Source of the DNA: Sphingomonadales bacterium
GTDB taxonomy: Bacteria > Bacteroidota > Bacteroidia > Flavobacteriales_D > Crocinitomicaceae
Assembly (NCBI GenBank): GCA_016872115.1
Contig: VHBC01000002.1
Coordinates: 1 to 64,000 of the forward strand
Length of the DNA stretch: 64,000 nt
Direction of reading: 5' to 3'
Position numbers and translations under genes: made by a program. The first letter of the stretch is position 1, and every line of letters begins with the position of its first letter. Shown one piece after another: positions 52,684 through 62,001 of this stretch. The notes beneath the pieces are model-generated. The model was not told the DNA's origin. It saw nothing but the letters and a program-made list of their open reading frames with translations, and did no database searches.

Positions 52684-53826
52684 ATGACAAAAACATGGTA
52701 CGGTAAGCAATTACAAATCGGCGTGCTTGGCGGAGGTCAGTTAGGACGCATGCTCATACAGGCTGCAAATAGCCTAGATATCCAACTCCACATGCTCGAT
52801 CCAGACCCCGACGCACCGTGTGCTCAAATTGCCTACAGTTTACAAGTTGGATCGCTAACCGATTACAACACAGTCTTGGCCTTCGGTCAAAACAAAGACC
52901 TCATCACTGTAGAAATCGAAAATGTAAATACCGACGCCCTTAAAACGCTTGAACAACAAGGCGTAAAGGTCTTTCCACAGCCCCAAGTTTTGGAATTAAT
53001 CCGAGACAAAGGTCAACAAAAACAATTCTACCTAGACAACCAAATTCCAACTGCCCCTTTTGTTTTTTACAACAATGACCAAGATATCATTCCGTTTGAA
53101 TTTCCGGTTGTTCACAAACTAAGAACAGGCGGCTACGATGGCAAAGGGGTGCAAATCATCAAGAATTCGACTGATCTTCAAAACAGTTTTCGAGAACCTT
53201 CTATCATTGAAGCGTGTATTCCATTTGAAAAAGAACTCTCAGTTATTGTTGCCCGCAACCAGGATCGTCAAACCAATTGCTTTGCGGTGGTAGAATGCGA
53301 ATTTAACCCCGAAGCGAATTTGGTAGAATTTCTGTTTTCTCCAGCTGCCATTTCTCCAGAAATAGAGACGCAAGCGCAAGCCATTGCAATTGACATCATC
53401 GAAAAACTCGACATGGTTGGTTTGCTTGCCGTTGAGTTCTTTTTAACCAAAGATGGAGAATTGTTGGTCAATGAAATTGCACCACGGCCACACAACAGCG
53501 GCCACCACACCATCGAAATTGCGCGTTGTTCTCAATTTGAACAACATTTACGCGCTATTTTAAACCTCCCATTAGCAAACACGGACTTGCACAGTGCAGG
53601 CGCTATGCTCAACCTCATTGGGGAAAAAGGACACGCAGGATCTGCTTATTATGAGGGGCTCGAAGAAATATTAAAATTACCGGGTGTTCATCCGCACCTG
53701 TATGGAAAAAGCCAAACCAAACCCTTCCGCAAAATGGGCCACGTCACCATCAGTGCAGGGAATATGCAAGAAGTAAGAAAACTTGCTCAAATAGTAAAAG
53801 AAACAATTAGGGTTATCTCCAAATAA
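52684..53826 (+). CDS. purK: 5-(carboxyamino)imidazole ribonucleotide synthase
   Basis: 380 residues. PurK makes N5-CAIR from AIR, ATP and bicarbonate in purine biosynthesis. It has the ATP-grasp fold: the N-terminal LGGGQLGRMLIQAANSL, the central EIENVNTDAL, KLRTGGYDGKGVQ and the metal-binding VNEIAPRPHNSGHHT all agree. Length is usual. It diverges from the salvage gene hpt with very little space between them, so both purine routes are read from one control region. A terminator follows. Confidence 0.97.
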   Translation: MTKTWYGKQLQIGVLGGGQLGRMLIQAANSLDIQLHMLDPDPDAPCAQIAYSLQVGSLTDYNTVLAFGQNKDLITVEIENVNTDALKTLEQQGVKVFPQPQVLELIRDKGQQKQFYLDNQIPTAPFVFYNNDQDIIPFEFPVVHKLRTGGYDGKGVQIIKNSTDLQNSFREPSIIEACIPFEKELSVIVARNQDRQTNCFAVVECEFNPEANLVEFLFSPAAISPEIETQAQAIAIDIIEKLDMVGLLAVEFFLTKDGELLVNEIAPRPHNSGHHTIEIARCSQFEQHLRAILNLPLANTDLHSAGAMLNLIGEKGHAGSAYYEGLEEILKLPGVHPHLYGKSQTKPFRKMGHVTISAGNMQEVRKLAQIVKETIRVISK

Positions 53827-53848
53827 AAGATTAACAATCATTAGAAAT

Positions 53849-53876
53849 AAAAAGAGCCGCGATTGCGGCTCTTTTT
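53849..53876 (+). terminator. Bidirectional terminator between purK and the Omp28-like gene
   Basis: AAAGAGCCGC-GATT-GCGGCTCTTT with A residues before and T residues after, so it can work on both strands. It lies between two convergent genes. Confidence 0.92.
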
Positions 53877-53913
53877 GTTCAGTTGAATTTAAAGCGTGAT
53901 TTTAATGTAGAAC

Positions 53914-55917
53914 TTACTTTATAATCAATTTCTTTTGGATACGTTGACCATTCATTTGCATTTCTACAACATATAGTCCTGGTGTAAAATTGGTTGTATT
54001 GATTCCTAACTCATAATCTCCCATCAAGCTGCCGTATTGACGCGCTTGTAAAATGCCGCCTTTTGCATCGAGAATGCGCACACTCACTTGGGCATCTGTT
54101 GGAATATGCAGGGTGATATTGGTAAAATCCGTAGCAGGATTTGGCGCTACTGTTAGCATTTGTTCCAAATTAACGCCAGAAATTAATTCTTGAAGTCCTA
54201 CATAACCATTTTGTACTGCTTGATTGATAGTGGTATAGCCAGCGTTGTCTATCTTACCTTGTGGGTCGATTAACATACCTACAATATGCATTTGGGTTTC
54301 ATCCCAAGTACTAGGAAGTGTGAAACTGAAGTTTGCGATATAATTATCTCCAACCGTTGTTGAAGCAGCGATTATTCCTGTTTGACCTGCAAAACTAGGA
54401 GCAATAGCACGCGCAACGTGATCGTATACCATTTGTGCGGCTGGGACCGGGTTTGGAAGACTTTCAAAACCGCCCATTGTGCCGTTGTTTCCGCCCGCAT
54501 ATGCGTTGGATTGATTGTAGCCATTTCCAGAACCAGTTACCCCATCTTCAGTAAGCACACAGGCAACTTTATACGAACCATTGGTAGCTTGCATCATTTC
54601 GGTACTCACAGATACATTGAGTACACGTGTTGCAGGATCCCAAGTAGCGCCGTTTGTAGGGACTCCTTTTGGAGCTGTTTGTAAACGCTCAAAGAAATCG
54701 GAGCTCATCTGAGATGGGTCAACATCGCCCAAACGATCAACCAAAGCACTCGGATAACCGCCAATTAAACCACCAATTCCAGCGTCGTAGTCAGCAACAA
54801 CCATTGGATCTCCGTTGTGAACAGCAATACCTGCCCAGAAACCGTCGTATTCCGAGGCAAATAAATCCATAAACACAGCGCCGCGCGGACACCACTGACA
54901 CCACGTTCCGGTAGCTTCCTCGCCAACAACAATTTTACCTGCAGCAGGAACCACCGGGTCTACTTCTTGACTGAGTGTATTATCGGCAGCGTTATCGTCG
55001 TTGCCACCATTTATATTTGAAATGGTAACAACAGCGTTGTTGATTCCAGCAACCAATGTTAGCGTTGGTATATTAACCGTATAACTTGCAATACTAGCCA
55101 CATTTACACCTGTGATATTTTGGGTGTAATTTTGACCATTGTAATTAAGGTTCACATCGAAAGAAGTGAGCGCGTTTTGACCAGCATTGATAATCGAAAC
55201 ACTTGGGCTTACAATTTGACCTGCAATATTCCCGCCCATGTCGAGCGAAGCTACCATAGCATTGAGCGCTGGTAGCGTGTATGTGGCGTGGTCAAAACTC
55301 ACATTATCTACAAAAAATTGATTGTTTTGCAGCGGGAAATAATCCGCAGACGCAACGGTATTTACCCCGTTGACCCACGTGCCGACCAATACATTATTGA
55401 GATAAGCCTTCCACACATGAAGGGTGAGGTTGGCCTCTATTTTTAAATTGAACCAAGTTGCCTGGGGATAAGCCGCGACACACAAATTTGGTGTATTCCC
55501 ATCATCGATGGCAAGTTCACCCGCATCCATGTGTACATTGAGTGCCCATATATTGCCAATTGTAGTGGCACCTTGTATATTGTAGTACGCGCCTTTATTA
55601 TTGTTGACGTAAAAATCAGCACTTAGCGTAAAAACACCAGAATTGTACAGTTGCCCAAAAGTTAGAACAACATCTTGTGGTCCGCCATTGGCAGATGTAG
55701 AAGAAAAATAGACCGAATGAGGTGCGCTTGCCGCTTGGTTATTGGTAGTGGCTACATCTTCGGCGCCTCCCTGAGTCCCAGACCAAGTAGTCCAATTGCT
55801 CGATTGTGGGCCAATATAAGAACCCAAGGCATAGTTGTCAAAATTATCTGTAAAGAGTTGCGCTGAAACCAACTGGGCACTAAAAAGACCCGCAATTAAT
55901 AAGAAGCTTTTTTTCAT
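53914..55917 (-). CDS. Omp28-related thioredoxin-fold protein with type A T9SS tail
   Basis: 667 residues, exported. The signal peptide is MKKSFLLIAGLFSAQLVSAQ. The N-terminal region (about 20-210) looks like a beta-sandwich binding domain. A CARDB-like strand-rich part follows (about 220-310). The Omp28-related domain (about 315-560) begins IVVGEEATGTWCQWCPRG with a thioredoxin-like CxxC. The C-terminal 75 residues form a type A type IX sorting domain (VAPNPATDFTNITLHIP, GLYVVEMQMNG). A disulfide or redox function at the surface is possible; Omp28 family members are otherwise poorly understood. The start is the ATG directly before KKSFLL; an earlier one only adds 8 residues. It ends opposite purK, sharing the terminator. 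Confidence 0.92.
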   Translation of the reverse strand: MKKSFLLIAGLFSAQLVSAQLFTDNFDNYALGSYIGPQSSNWTTWSGTQGGAEDVATTNNQAASAPHSVYFSSTSANGGPQDVVLTFGQLYNSGVFTLSADFYVNNNKGAYYNIQGATTIGNIWALNVHMDAGELAIDDGNTPNLCVAAYPQATWFNLKIEANLTLHVWKAYLNNVLVGTWVNGVNTVASADYFPLQNNQFFVDNVSFDHATYTLPALNAMVASLDMGGNIAGQIVSPSVSIINAGQNALTSFDVNLNYNGQNYTQNITGVNVASIASYTVNIPTLTLVAGINNAVVTISNINGGNDDNAADNTLSQEVDPVVPAAGKIVVGEEATGTWCQWCPRGAVFMDLFASEYDGFWAGIAVHNGDPMVVADYDAGIGGLIGGYPSALVDRLGDVDPSQMSSDFFERLQTAPKGVPTNGATWDPATRVLNVSVSTEMMQATNGSYKVACVLTEDGVTGSGNGYNQSNAYAGGNNGTMGGFESLPNPVPAAQMVYDHVARAIAPSFAGQTGIIAASTTVGDNYIANFSFTLPSTWDETQMHIVGMLIDPQGKIDNAGYTTINQAVQNGYVGLQELISGVNLEQMLTVAPNPATDFTNITLHIPTDAQVSVRILDAKGGILQARQYGSLMGDYELGINTTNFTPGLYVVEMQMNGQRIQKKLIIK

Positions 55918-55972
55918 AGTTTTGGCTTGTTTGAGAGCCAAAAGTTAGCTAAATGCCACCAATAAAACTAAT

Positions 55973-56423
55973 TTATGACTTCTTTTTACCTAAAAAGCGT
56001 AATACTTCGGCTGCGCCCAATAAGCCAAATAAGGCTGGCATATAGCTAACTGTTCCATAAAAACTTTTCTTGAAACGCGTGCCGTCAGTCATTTTCAGTG
56101 AATGCGGTTGTTGGATTTCAGTAGAAAACACCACTTTAACACCCCGATAAGATGCATTTTTACGCTTCATGCGCTTTTTGATATGCGCACCCAACTTACA
56201 ACCCGAAAGTTGAATCGAGTGCGGTAAGCTGACGGTTTTTATTCGAAGCATCAAAAGCATCGCCGTCAATGATGGTCATGCGGCCCACACCTGCCCTGGC
56301 AATGAACTCTCCAGCATAAGAACCGATGCCGCCTAGACCGACAATCAGGACATGCGCATCTTTGAGTTGCTGCATGCTTTGAGGATTCAAGAGTAGTTCC
56401 GTGCGTTCTAACCAGTTTGTCAT
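55973..56423 (-). pseudogene. tcdA: tRNA threonylcarbamoyladenosine dehydratase, internally deleted and frameshifted
   Basis: Remnant of TcdA/CsdL, an E1-like enzyme that cyclises t6A37 in tRNA. The first 75 residues are normal: WLERTELLLNP, GLGGIGSYAGEFIARAGVGR and the adenylation motif DGDAFDASNKNRQL. The frame then stops shortly after ALDST (stop near 56196). The remainder continues in another frame (near 56223 onward) with SGCKLGAHIKKRMKRKN, VKVVFSTE and the usual end TVSYMPALFGLLGA. About 100 residues expected between the two parts, which hold the VDAID segment and GAGGK loop, are missing. So there is a deletion of roughly 300 bp plus a frameshift. It is unlikely to be functional. It diverges from the first POT gene. 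Confidence 0.82.
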
Positions 56424-56457
56424 TTTGGTTTTTTTCGGGCCAAAATTAGTATATTCG
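56424..56457 (+). promoter_or_regulatory. Promoter of the POT transporter operon
   Basis: TTTG (56424-56427) and TATATTCG (56450-56457) are 22 nt apart, close to the -33/-7 consensus with one mismatch. The leader would be about 18-20 nt. Confidence 0.55.
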
Positions 56458-56479
56458 GCCAAATTAATGTGAACTAACC

Positions 56480-58216
56480 ATGGAACAAACTATTCAATCA
56501 GGACACCCAAAAGGGCTCTATCTTTTATTTGTAACTGAAATGTGGGAACGCTTTAGTTATTATGGCATGCGAGCGATTCTCATGCTTTTTATGACCAAAG
56601 CGCTCTTATTTGATTCAGAATTCGCTTCAGGTCTGTATGGCAACTACACTGGCCTTGTTTACCTCACACCGCTTATCGGAGGATACATCTCAGACCGATA
56701 TTGGGGTAACCGTAAATCGATTTTTGTTGGTGGTATTATCATGGCCATAGGGCAGTTCATGCTTTTCTTCTCTGCAAGCTCTCTTGACACCCCTGTTGCG
56801 TCTATTGCATTTTATATTGGTTTGTTATCATTGATCATAGGTAATGGTTTTTTCAAGCCGAATATCTCAACGATGGTTAATCAACTCTATACTCCAGGTG
56901 ACAAACGCGTAGATGGTGCTTTCTCCATTTTCTACATGGGAATCAATCTTGGTGCTTTCTTTTCTCCACTTGTTTGTGGTACGCTTGCCGAAAAAATCGA
57001 CTATCGTTGGGGCTTTTTAGCAGCTGGCGTTGGCATGCTTATTGGCGTTGTGGTGTTCGAACTTTTGAAAAATAAATACATCGTTTCTGCCGATGGAGAG
57101 GTCGTTGGTGGAAAACCAAAACCATTCGAAAAACCAATAGAACAAAATACAGATGTAAGCCAGACAGCAAGTGCCAATCCAATTCAACGCATTGCGCTGT
57201 GGTTGGCTGTTTATGGCGCGCTGTGGTATGTATTTATGCAACTTGTCGGGTTCAATTTTGTTTCTACACTTATTTTTGCCACCTCAATTGCCGCTTCAGG
57301 TTTTGTTATTACCGATCCTTCTTTATCTAAAATCGAACGCTCGCGAATTATTGTCATTTATATCATCGCCTTTTTCGTAATTTTCTTCTGGTCTGCCTTT
57401 GAGCAAGCCGGCGCTTCACTCACTTTATTTGCCGACCAACAAACGGATCGCACCATTTTTGGTTGGGAAATGCCTGCCTCTTATTTCCAATCGGTCAATC
57501 CGTTGGCGATCATCATTTTTGCTCCGTTGTTTGCCGTGCTCTGGGGCTATCTTGGCAAGCGCAATATGGAACCAGCTTCGCCTGTTAAGCAAGCTGTAGG
57601 TTTATTTTTACTTGCAATAGGTTACTTCATCATTGCCGTTGGAGTATCGGGTGTCGAAGGATCAACAAAAACGAGCATGTTTTGGCTACTGAGTATGTAT
57701 TTAGTACATACGCTAGGTGAACTGTGTTTGTCGCCAATTGGTCTTTCGATGGTAGCGCGTTTGGCGCCTTTGCGTTTGGGTTCTTTACTAATGGGTATTT
57801 GGTTCATGAGTAACGCCATGGCCAACGATTTTGCGGGCATGCTCTCTAAGTTATATCCAGAACAATACGTAAGCGTGAGTGCTGTCATTGCGCAAGAAGA
57901 AATGAGTAAAGTTCAACTTTTGGAGCGCAAGGAAGGCAAAGACGAGCTTTTAGCAGAGCCGAAATCTTTCGACAATCAAGATTACGTTGCCATTTCATCT
58001 GTGCATTTTAGCAAGATCAAGAAGGAAGCCTCAAGAGATGCTGCCTTCAAGCAAATTACTACTGATTCAAGGGTTCAAGAAAAGTCTTTTTTCGGCTTTA
58101 AGGTGAATTCGTTGTACAGTTTTTTCATGGTATTTGTTTTCATGGGAGGTATTGCAGCCATTATTTTATTCTTGCTTCAAAAGAAATTACTTTCTATGAT
58201 GCACGGCATCCGTTAA
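56480..58216 (+). CDS. Proton-dependent oligopeptide transporter (POT/PTR2), copy 1
   Basis: 578 residues, inner membrane, about 12-14 transmembrane segments. It should import di- and tripeptides with protons. The POT signature EMWERFSYYGMRAIL opens the protein (with the ExxERFxYY motif), followed by TPLIGGYISDRYWGNRKSI and the second signature NGFFKPNIST and FYMGINLGAFFSPL. It has a hydrophilic stretch of about 75 residues near the C-terminus (about 470-545), before the last membrane segment, that the second copy lacks. A second POT gene follows after 15 bp. Confidence 0.94.
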   Translation: MEQTIQSGHPKGLYLLFVTEMWERFSYYGMRAILMLFMTKALLFDSEFASGLYGNYTGLVYLTPLIGGYISDRYWGNRKSIFVGGIIMAIGQFMLFFSASSLDTPVASIAFYIGLLSLIIGNGFFKPNISTMVNQLYTPGDKRVDGAFSIFYMGINLGAFFSPLVCGTLAEKIDYRWGFLAAGVGMLIGVVVFELLKNKYIVSADGEVVGGKPKPFEKPIEQNTDVSQTASANPIQRIALWLAVYGALWYVFMQLVGFNFVSTLIFATSIAASGFVITDPSLSKIERSRIIVIYIIAFFVIFFWSAFEQAGASLTLFADQQTDRTIFGWEMPASYFQSVNPLAIIIFAPLFAVLWGYLGKRNMEPASPVKQAVGLFLLAIGYFIIAVGVSGVEGSTKTSMFWLLSMYLVHTLGELCLSPIGLSMVARLAPLRLGSLLMGIWFMSNAMANDFAGMLSKLYPEQYVSVSAVIAQEEMSKVQLLERKEGKDELLAEPKSFDNQDYVAISSVHFSKIKKEASRDAAFKQITTDSRVQEKSFFGFKVNSLYSFFMVFVFMGGIAAIILFLLQKKLLSMMHGIR

Positions 58217-58231
58217 ATTAAAAACTCACCT

Positions 58232-59848
58232 ATGTTTGGTTTAAAACATCCTAAAGCGCTCCCCTTTCTATTTTTATCAGAAATGTGGGAGCGTTTCGGT
58301 TATTACCTCATGATTGGCATCTTTACGTTGTATCTCAAAGATGCCGAGCGCGGCTTTGGCCTCAACGAAGCCCAAGCAAGTGACCTCTACGGTACATTCA
58401 TCGCACTCGTTTTTTTGACGCCATTTATTGGTGGTTTATTAGCTGATCGCATTTTAGGCTATAGTAAATCAATTATTATTGGCGGTATACTAATGGGCCT
58501 AGGATACATTCTAATGTCTATCAATGACCTGAAATTCCTTTACTTTTCGATGACCCTCATCATTTTGGGCAACGGATTTTTCAAGCCAAATATTTCTACT
58601 CTACTTGGTAACGTATACAACCAAGAAAAGTATAAAGCCAAAAAAGATGCGGGCTATAATATTTTCTACATGGGAATCAACATCGGTGCGTTTGTTTGTA
58701 ATTTCTTTGGGGCGGCCCTATACAACATGTACGGTTGGTATGCCGCATTTTGGGCAGCAGGTGTTGGCATGTTTATAGGCGTGTTGGTTTTCATCATTGG
58801 TACGAAACATTACAAACATGCCGATCAAATAAAGCCTGCTAGCGAGACCGACATGCCTTTACTCAAAATTTTGGGTACCATCCTATTGCCAGCCGTTATT
58901 TTTGGACTTATTCCTTTAACCTTCGAAACACCTTTAGTTGGTTCTAAATCAACAGACGCATTTTTGTTTGGTTGTATTCCTGTTGTTTTCTTTTATATTC
59001 ATTTGTACCGGAAATCCCCGGCCTCCGAGAAGCCACAGATTGGTGCCATGCTCTCTATATTTGCGGTAGTGATTGCATTTTGGGCTATTTTCAAACAAAA
59101 TGGTTCCACAATGAACACTTGGGCCATGAATTACACGGATCGAGAGGTACCGTCGGTTGTTCAGCCCCTTACCTCTAATTTGAAACTCTCCGAAGAAATT
59201 ACCTATCAAAAAGATAGTGTTCCATTCATTGATCAGCAATTTCGGGTCATTGAGAAAGACAAAAAGGTTATAGATTTTCCACCCTATTTTAAGAATCAAA
59301 GCAAAACTGAAGAACCAAAAGTTGGCGCTACGATTAAGGTTTTCAATACGAATTTATTTCAAAGCGTCAATCCTTTTTGGGTAATCGCGCTGACTCCTTT
59401 GGTCGTTGCCTTTTTTGCTTTTTTAAACCGAAAAGGACTTGAACCCTCTACTCCTACCAAAATAGCATTCGGTTTGCTCATTTCAGCCTTATCATGTTTG
59501 GTAATGGTTGGTGCGGTTTACGCCTCCTCGAATGGCGCTGAAAAATCTTCTGCTTGGTGGTTTATCAGTTCTTATGCAGTTATTACAATTGGAGAGCTCT
59601 TTTTAAGCCCTATGGGCTTGTCTTTAGTTTCAAAGCTAAGTCCAGCTCGTCTTACTTCCTTAATGATGGGAGGTTGGTTTTTGGCGACTTCCATTGGCAA
59701 CAAATTATCGGGTGTACTCAGTTCAATGTGGGATGGCTACGAACAAAAAGCTAACTTTTTCTTGGTGAATTTCGTCTTATTAGGTTTGGCCGCACTCCTT
59801 TTGTTTGGTATGCTGCGCAAGCTCAATAAGGTATTCGAAAAGTACTAG
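58232..59848 (+). CDS. Proton-dependent oligopeptide transporter (POT/PTR2), copy 2
   Basis: 538 residues, inner membrane. A second POT-family peptide transporter, directly after the first and diverged in sequence. The ExxERFxYY motif is in EMWERFGYYLMIG; TPFIGGLLADRILGYSKS and NGFFKPNISTLLGNVY are conserved. A hydrophilic loop of about 70 residues in the middle (about 310-380, DSVPFIDQQFRV and onward) differs from the first copy. The two may divide peptide size or class; specificity cannot be read from sequence. The stop codon overlaps the stop of the convergent 188-residue gene (CTAG). Confidence 0.93.
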   Translation: MFGLKHPKALPFLFLSEMWERFGYYLMIGIFTLYLKDAERGFGLNEAQASDLYGTFIALVFLTPFIGGLLADRILGYSKSIIIGGILMGLGYILMSINDLKFLYFSMTLIILGNGFFKPNISTLLGNVYNQEKYKAKKDAGYNIFYMGINIGAFVCNFFGAALYNMYGWYAAFWAAGVGMFIGVLVFIIGTKHYKHADQIKPASETDMPLLKILGTILLPAVIFGLIPLTFETPLVGSKSTDAFLFGCIPVVFFYIHLYRKSPASEKPQIGAMLSIFAVVIAFWAIFKQNGSTMNTWAMNYTDREVPSVVQPLTSNLKLSEEITYQKDSVPFIDQQFRVIEKDKKVIDFPPYFKNQSKTEEPKVGATIKVFNTNLFQSVNPFWVIALTPLVVAFFAFLNRKGLEPSTPTKIAFGLLISALSCLVMVGAVYASSNGAEKSSAWWFISSYAVITIGELFLSPMGLSLVSKLSPARLTSLMMGGWFLATSIGNKLSGVLSSMWDGYEQKANFFLVNFVLLGLAALLLFGMLRKLNKVFEKY

Positions 59849-60411
59849 CCCAAGCGCTTTTGTACCAACCCAGCTACCTTTTGGTAAAAATGCTGGGGCT
59901 GGTAGGTTCGCCACTCGATGTCTTCGAGTTCGCCGCCCATGACAAAATAGTGGTCAATACCGACTTGTTCGAATTCCCTGACCACGTGGTCGTGAAAATT
60001 CACCATAGCAATCCATCCATCTTCGACATCGTCGAACCACTCTTCGTAATAGCAGTCGTCAGAATGATGAAAATTGAGTACGTTTTCGCCAATAAGAATA
60101 AAGGCATTGATGCCGTTTTCGATGAGCACATCAATGACGTCGCGCTTTAAAATCATGATGTCGTTCTCGATGGCGTCGTTCCATTCGCCAATGAGTTCAA
60201 TTATGGCGTAGCGTTCGTCGTAGTCGGCGTATATGACTTTCAAAAAAAGTGTCGGAGAGCCAAATTCGTCCCACTGCGGATGGATGTAAAAGTTGTAAAC
60301 GTGGTTGCTAAAGGCAAATTCGCTGTATTCGCGTCCGTAAAAGGGTGAATTCGGATCTTCTGCGGCGATGTAATAACCGCGCCAATTGTAAAACGGCTCA
60401 ACGAAATGCAT
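59845..60411 (-). CDS. Conserved-type hypothetical protein, 188 residues
   Basis: I do not recognise a family for this soluble, acidic protein. It is rich in aromatic residues and in Asp/Glu. It begins MHFVEPFYNWRGYYIAAEDP and has an HHSDDCYYEEWFDD stretch near residue 120. There is no signal peptide or membrane segment. It has a strong promoter box (TAATTTTG) 4 nt before the ATG and diverges from trmB with 36 bp between start codons. Its stop overlaps that of the POT gene. The clear promoter and start support it as a real gene. Function is unknown. Confidence 0.8.
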   Translation of the reverse strand: MHFVEPFYNWRGYYIAAEDPNSPFYGREYSEFAFSNHVYNFYIHPQWDEFGSPTLFLKVIYADYDERYAIIELIGEWNDAIENDIMILKRDVIDVLIENGINAFILIGENVLNFHHSDDCYYEEWFDDVEDGWIAMVNFHDHVVREFEQVGIDHYFVMGGELEDIEWRTYQPQHFYQKVAGLVQKRLG

Positions 60412-60415
60412 GCCG

Positions 60416-60423
60416 CAAAATTA
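60416..60423 (-). promoter_or_regulatory. -7 box 4 nt before ATG (leaderless-type) for the 188-residue gene
   Basis: TAATTTTG, 4 nt (CGGC), then ATG (minus strand). A perfect TAnnTTTG. It lies 12 bp from the oppositely oriented trmB box. Confidence 0.65.
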
Positions 60424-60435
60424 CAAGGATTCTCT

Positions 60436-60443
60436 TAACTTTG
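60436..60443 (+). promoter_or_regulatory. -7 box 4 nt before GTG (leaderless-type) for trmB
   Basis: TAACTTTG, 4 nt (CGCC), then GTG at 60448. A perfect TAnnTTTG. The GTG start is backed by the family N-terminus (GKDKLKRFA). Confidence 0.65.
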
Positions 60444-60447
60444 CGCC

Positions 60448-61119
60448 GTGGGAAAAGATAAGTTAAAGCGCTTTGCCGCCATCAAAACATTCGCGAATGT
60501 ATTCGAGCCCGTAATGGGAGAATCATTTGCACCAAAAGGAAATTGGAGAACATCTGTATTTAAAAACGACAACCCAATCATTTTAGAGTTAGGCTGCGGA
60601 AAAGGCGAATATGCCGTAGGCATGGGGCGCCACTTTCCAAATAAGAATTTCATTGGCGTCGACCTCAAAGGCAACCGCATTTACATTGGCGCCAAAGAAG
60701 CACTGCAAACCAATTTGACGAATGTTGCTTTTCTACGGACGCGCATCGATTTTATTCTCGATTATTTTACAGAAGGAGAAGTAGATGAAATCTGGCTCAC
60801 TTTCTCAGATCCGCAACCGCAAAAAGCCCGCAAACGACTGTCATCCCCAATTTTTACAGCGCGCTACAAAAAGATCCTAACGCCCGGCGGTATCATTCAC
60901 ATGAAGACTGATTCAGATGTACTCTTTGATTACACTTTAGAGCAAATTGAAGAACATGGCCACAAAATGCTCGAATGTTACCCTGATTTGTACGCCAATT
61001 TACCAGCTGACCTTGACGCCCAGACCAAAGAAATTTTTCATATCAAAACGTATTATGAAGAATTTTTCAGTAAAAGAGGACACGTCATTAAGTACTGTAA
61101 GTTTCGCTTGGCAGAATAA
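60448..61119 (+). CDS. trmB: tRNA (guanine-N7-)-methyltransferase
   Basis: 223 residues. TrmB makes m7G46 in tRNA using S-adenosylmethionine. The family N-terminus GKDKLKRFAAIKTFANVFEP fits a GTG start. SAM-binding ILELGCGKGEYAVGMG and the signature TFSDPQPQKARKRLSSPIF are present, followed by GGIIHMKTDSDVLFDYT. Length is normal. The gene is single, divergent from an unknown gene with only 36 bp between. Confidence 0.94.
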   Translation: MGKDKLKRFAAIKTFANVFEPVMGESFAPKGNWRTSVFKNDNPIILELGCGKGEYAVGMGRHFPNKNFIGVDLKGNRIYIGAKEALQTNLTNVAFLRTRIDFILDYFTEGEVDEIWLTFSDPQPQKARKRLSSPIFTARYKKILTPGGIIHMKTDSDVLFDYTLEQIEEHGHKMLECYPDLYANLPADLDAQTKEIFHIKTYYEEFFSKRGHVIKYCKFRLAE

Positions 61120-61129
61120 GCGTTGAAAT

Positions 61130-61999
61130 TTACCGAATTAAGGTATAATTGGTATAATTGGTATCGATACCAAGCCACTTCAAGAGATTTTTAATCCTGT
61201 TTTTAAGGGTGCGCTTGCTTCTAGAGATATCTGACTGAAAAGTCCAGTTGCGGGCTGCGATGCGCTCAGCAATCCATTGTGGATGCGTGCCTTCAAAACG
61301 CCCTAATTCATGGATGTGGTCTTCGTAATCAAAGTTTTTGGCAACCTTTATGTTTTTTTCGAGCCAAGCGTCGTCGTGCCAAAGCTTATGGAAACTTTCT
61401 TGTTTGCGCTGCATTGCTGCGGGGTCTTTGACCCAACCATAATGAAAAACGCGCGCATTGGCCTTAGCTACCTTTAATTTTTGTTCTGGGTGCTTGCGAA
61501 AACCTTGGGCATCTCTAAAAGAAAAAATACACCTACCTGGCCTAATAACGCGGATTTCCTTTTTGTACCAATTATTGGAGACCCCGATAAAATCATATGA
61601 TCCATAAAAATGTAGGTAGTCAAATAGCAGACCGTCGACTTCTTGGTCCTGAACATAAATGTGCATGGCTTTTAGAATAGCCGGATGGTCTTCTTGGTGC
61701 AACACTTCGTCGCCTTGAATATAAATTGCCCAATCTGCCTGCGGGTCTATGGCAGCAAGCGCTTTGTCGGTCTCGACCGCCAGTACACGACCGTTTTGAC
61801 GCAAGGAGTCGTCCCAGGTGGTTTGAATGATTTTGACTTTTGGATCAATGTTTTGGATCAGCGCCAAGGTGTCGTCGTCGGAGTTACCAACCGCTACAAC
61901 TACTTCGTCGCAGAGCGGCAATATTGATTGAATGGAAGCCACTACCGGGTAATCGAGTAGAATGGCATTGCGGATAAAGGTGAAACCGCTGACTCTCAA
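61130..61999 (-). CDS. Family 2-type glycosyltransferase
   Basis: 289 residues, probably cytoplasmic or membrane-associated. The opening RVSGFTFIRNAILLDYPVVA, the segment LCDEVVVAVGNSDDDTL and the acidic WAIYIQGDEVLHQED (which replaces the DxD region) fit small GT-A type 2 glycosyltransferases of Bacteroidota. The start is a TTG two bases after the gatC stop; homologues typically begin exactly at (M)[KR]VSGFTFIRN, and no ATG is nearby, so translation probably depends on coupling to gatC. The tail has a short duplicated stretch (NYTNYT). The sugar donor and acceptor are unknown. Confidence 0.85.
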   Translation of the reverse strand: MRVSGFTFIRNAILLDYPVVASIQSILPLCDEVVVAVGNSDDDTLALIQNIDPKVKIIQTTWDDSLRQNGRVLAVETDKALAAIDPQADWAIYIQGDEVLHQEDHPAILKAMHIYVQDQEVDGLLFDYLHFYGSYDFIGVSNNWYKKEIRVIRPGRCIFSFRDAQGFRKHPEQKLKVAKANARVFHYGWVKDPAAMQRKQESFHKLWHDDAWLEKNIKVAKNFDYEDHIHELGRFEGTHPQWIAERIAARNWTFQSDISRSKRTLKNRIKNLLKWLGIDTNYTNYTLIR

Positions 62000-62001
62000 G
62001 T

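Noticed and set aside
61130-61165. Short tandem repeat (TATAATTGG type) at the 3' end of the glycosyltransferase gene
   Set aside because: Only two to three short copies within coding sequence. This is not a CRISPR array or a mobile-element end.
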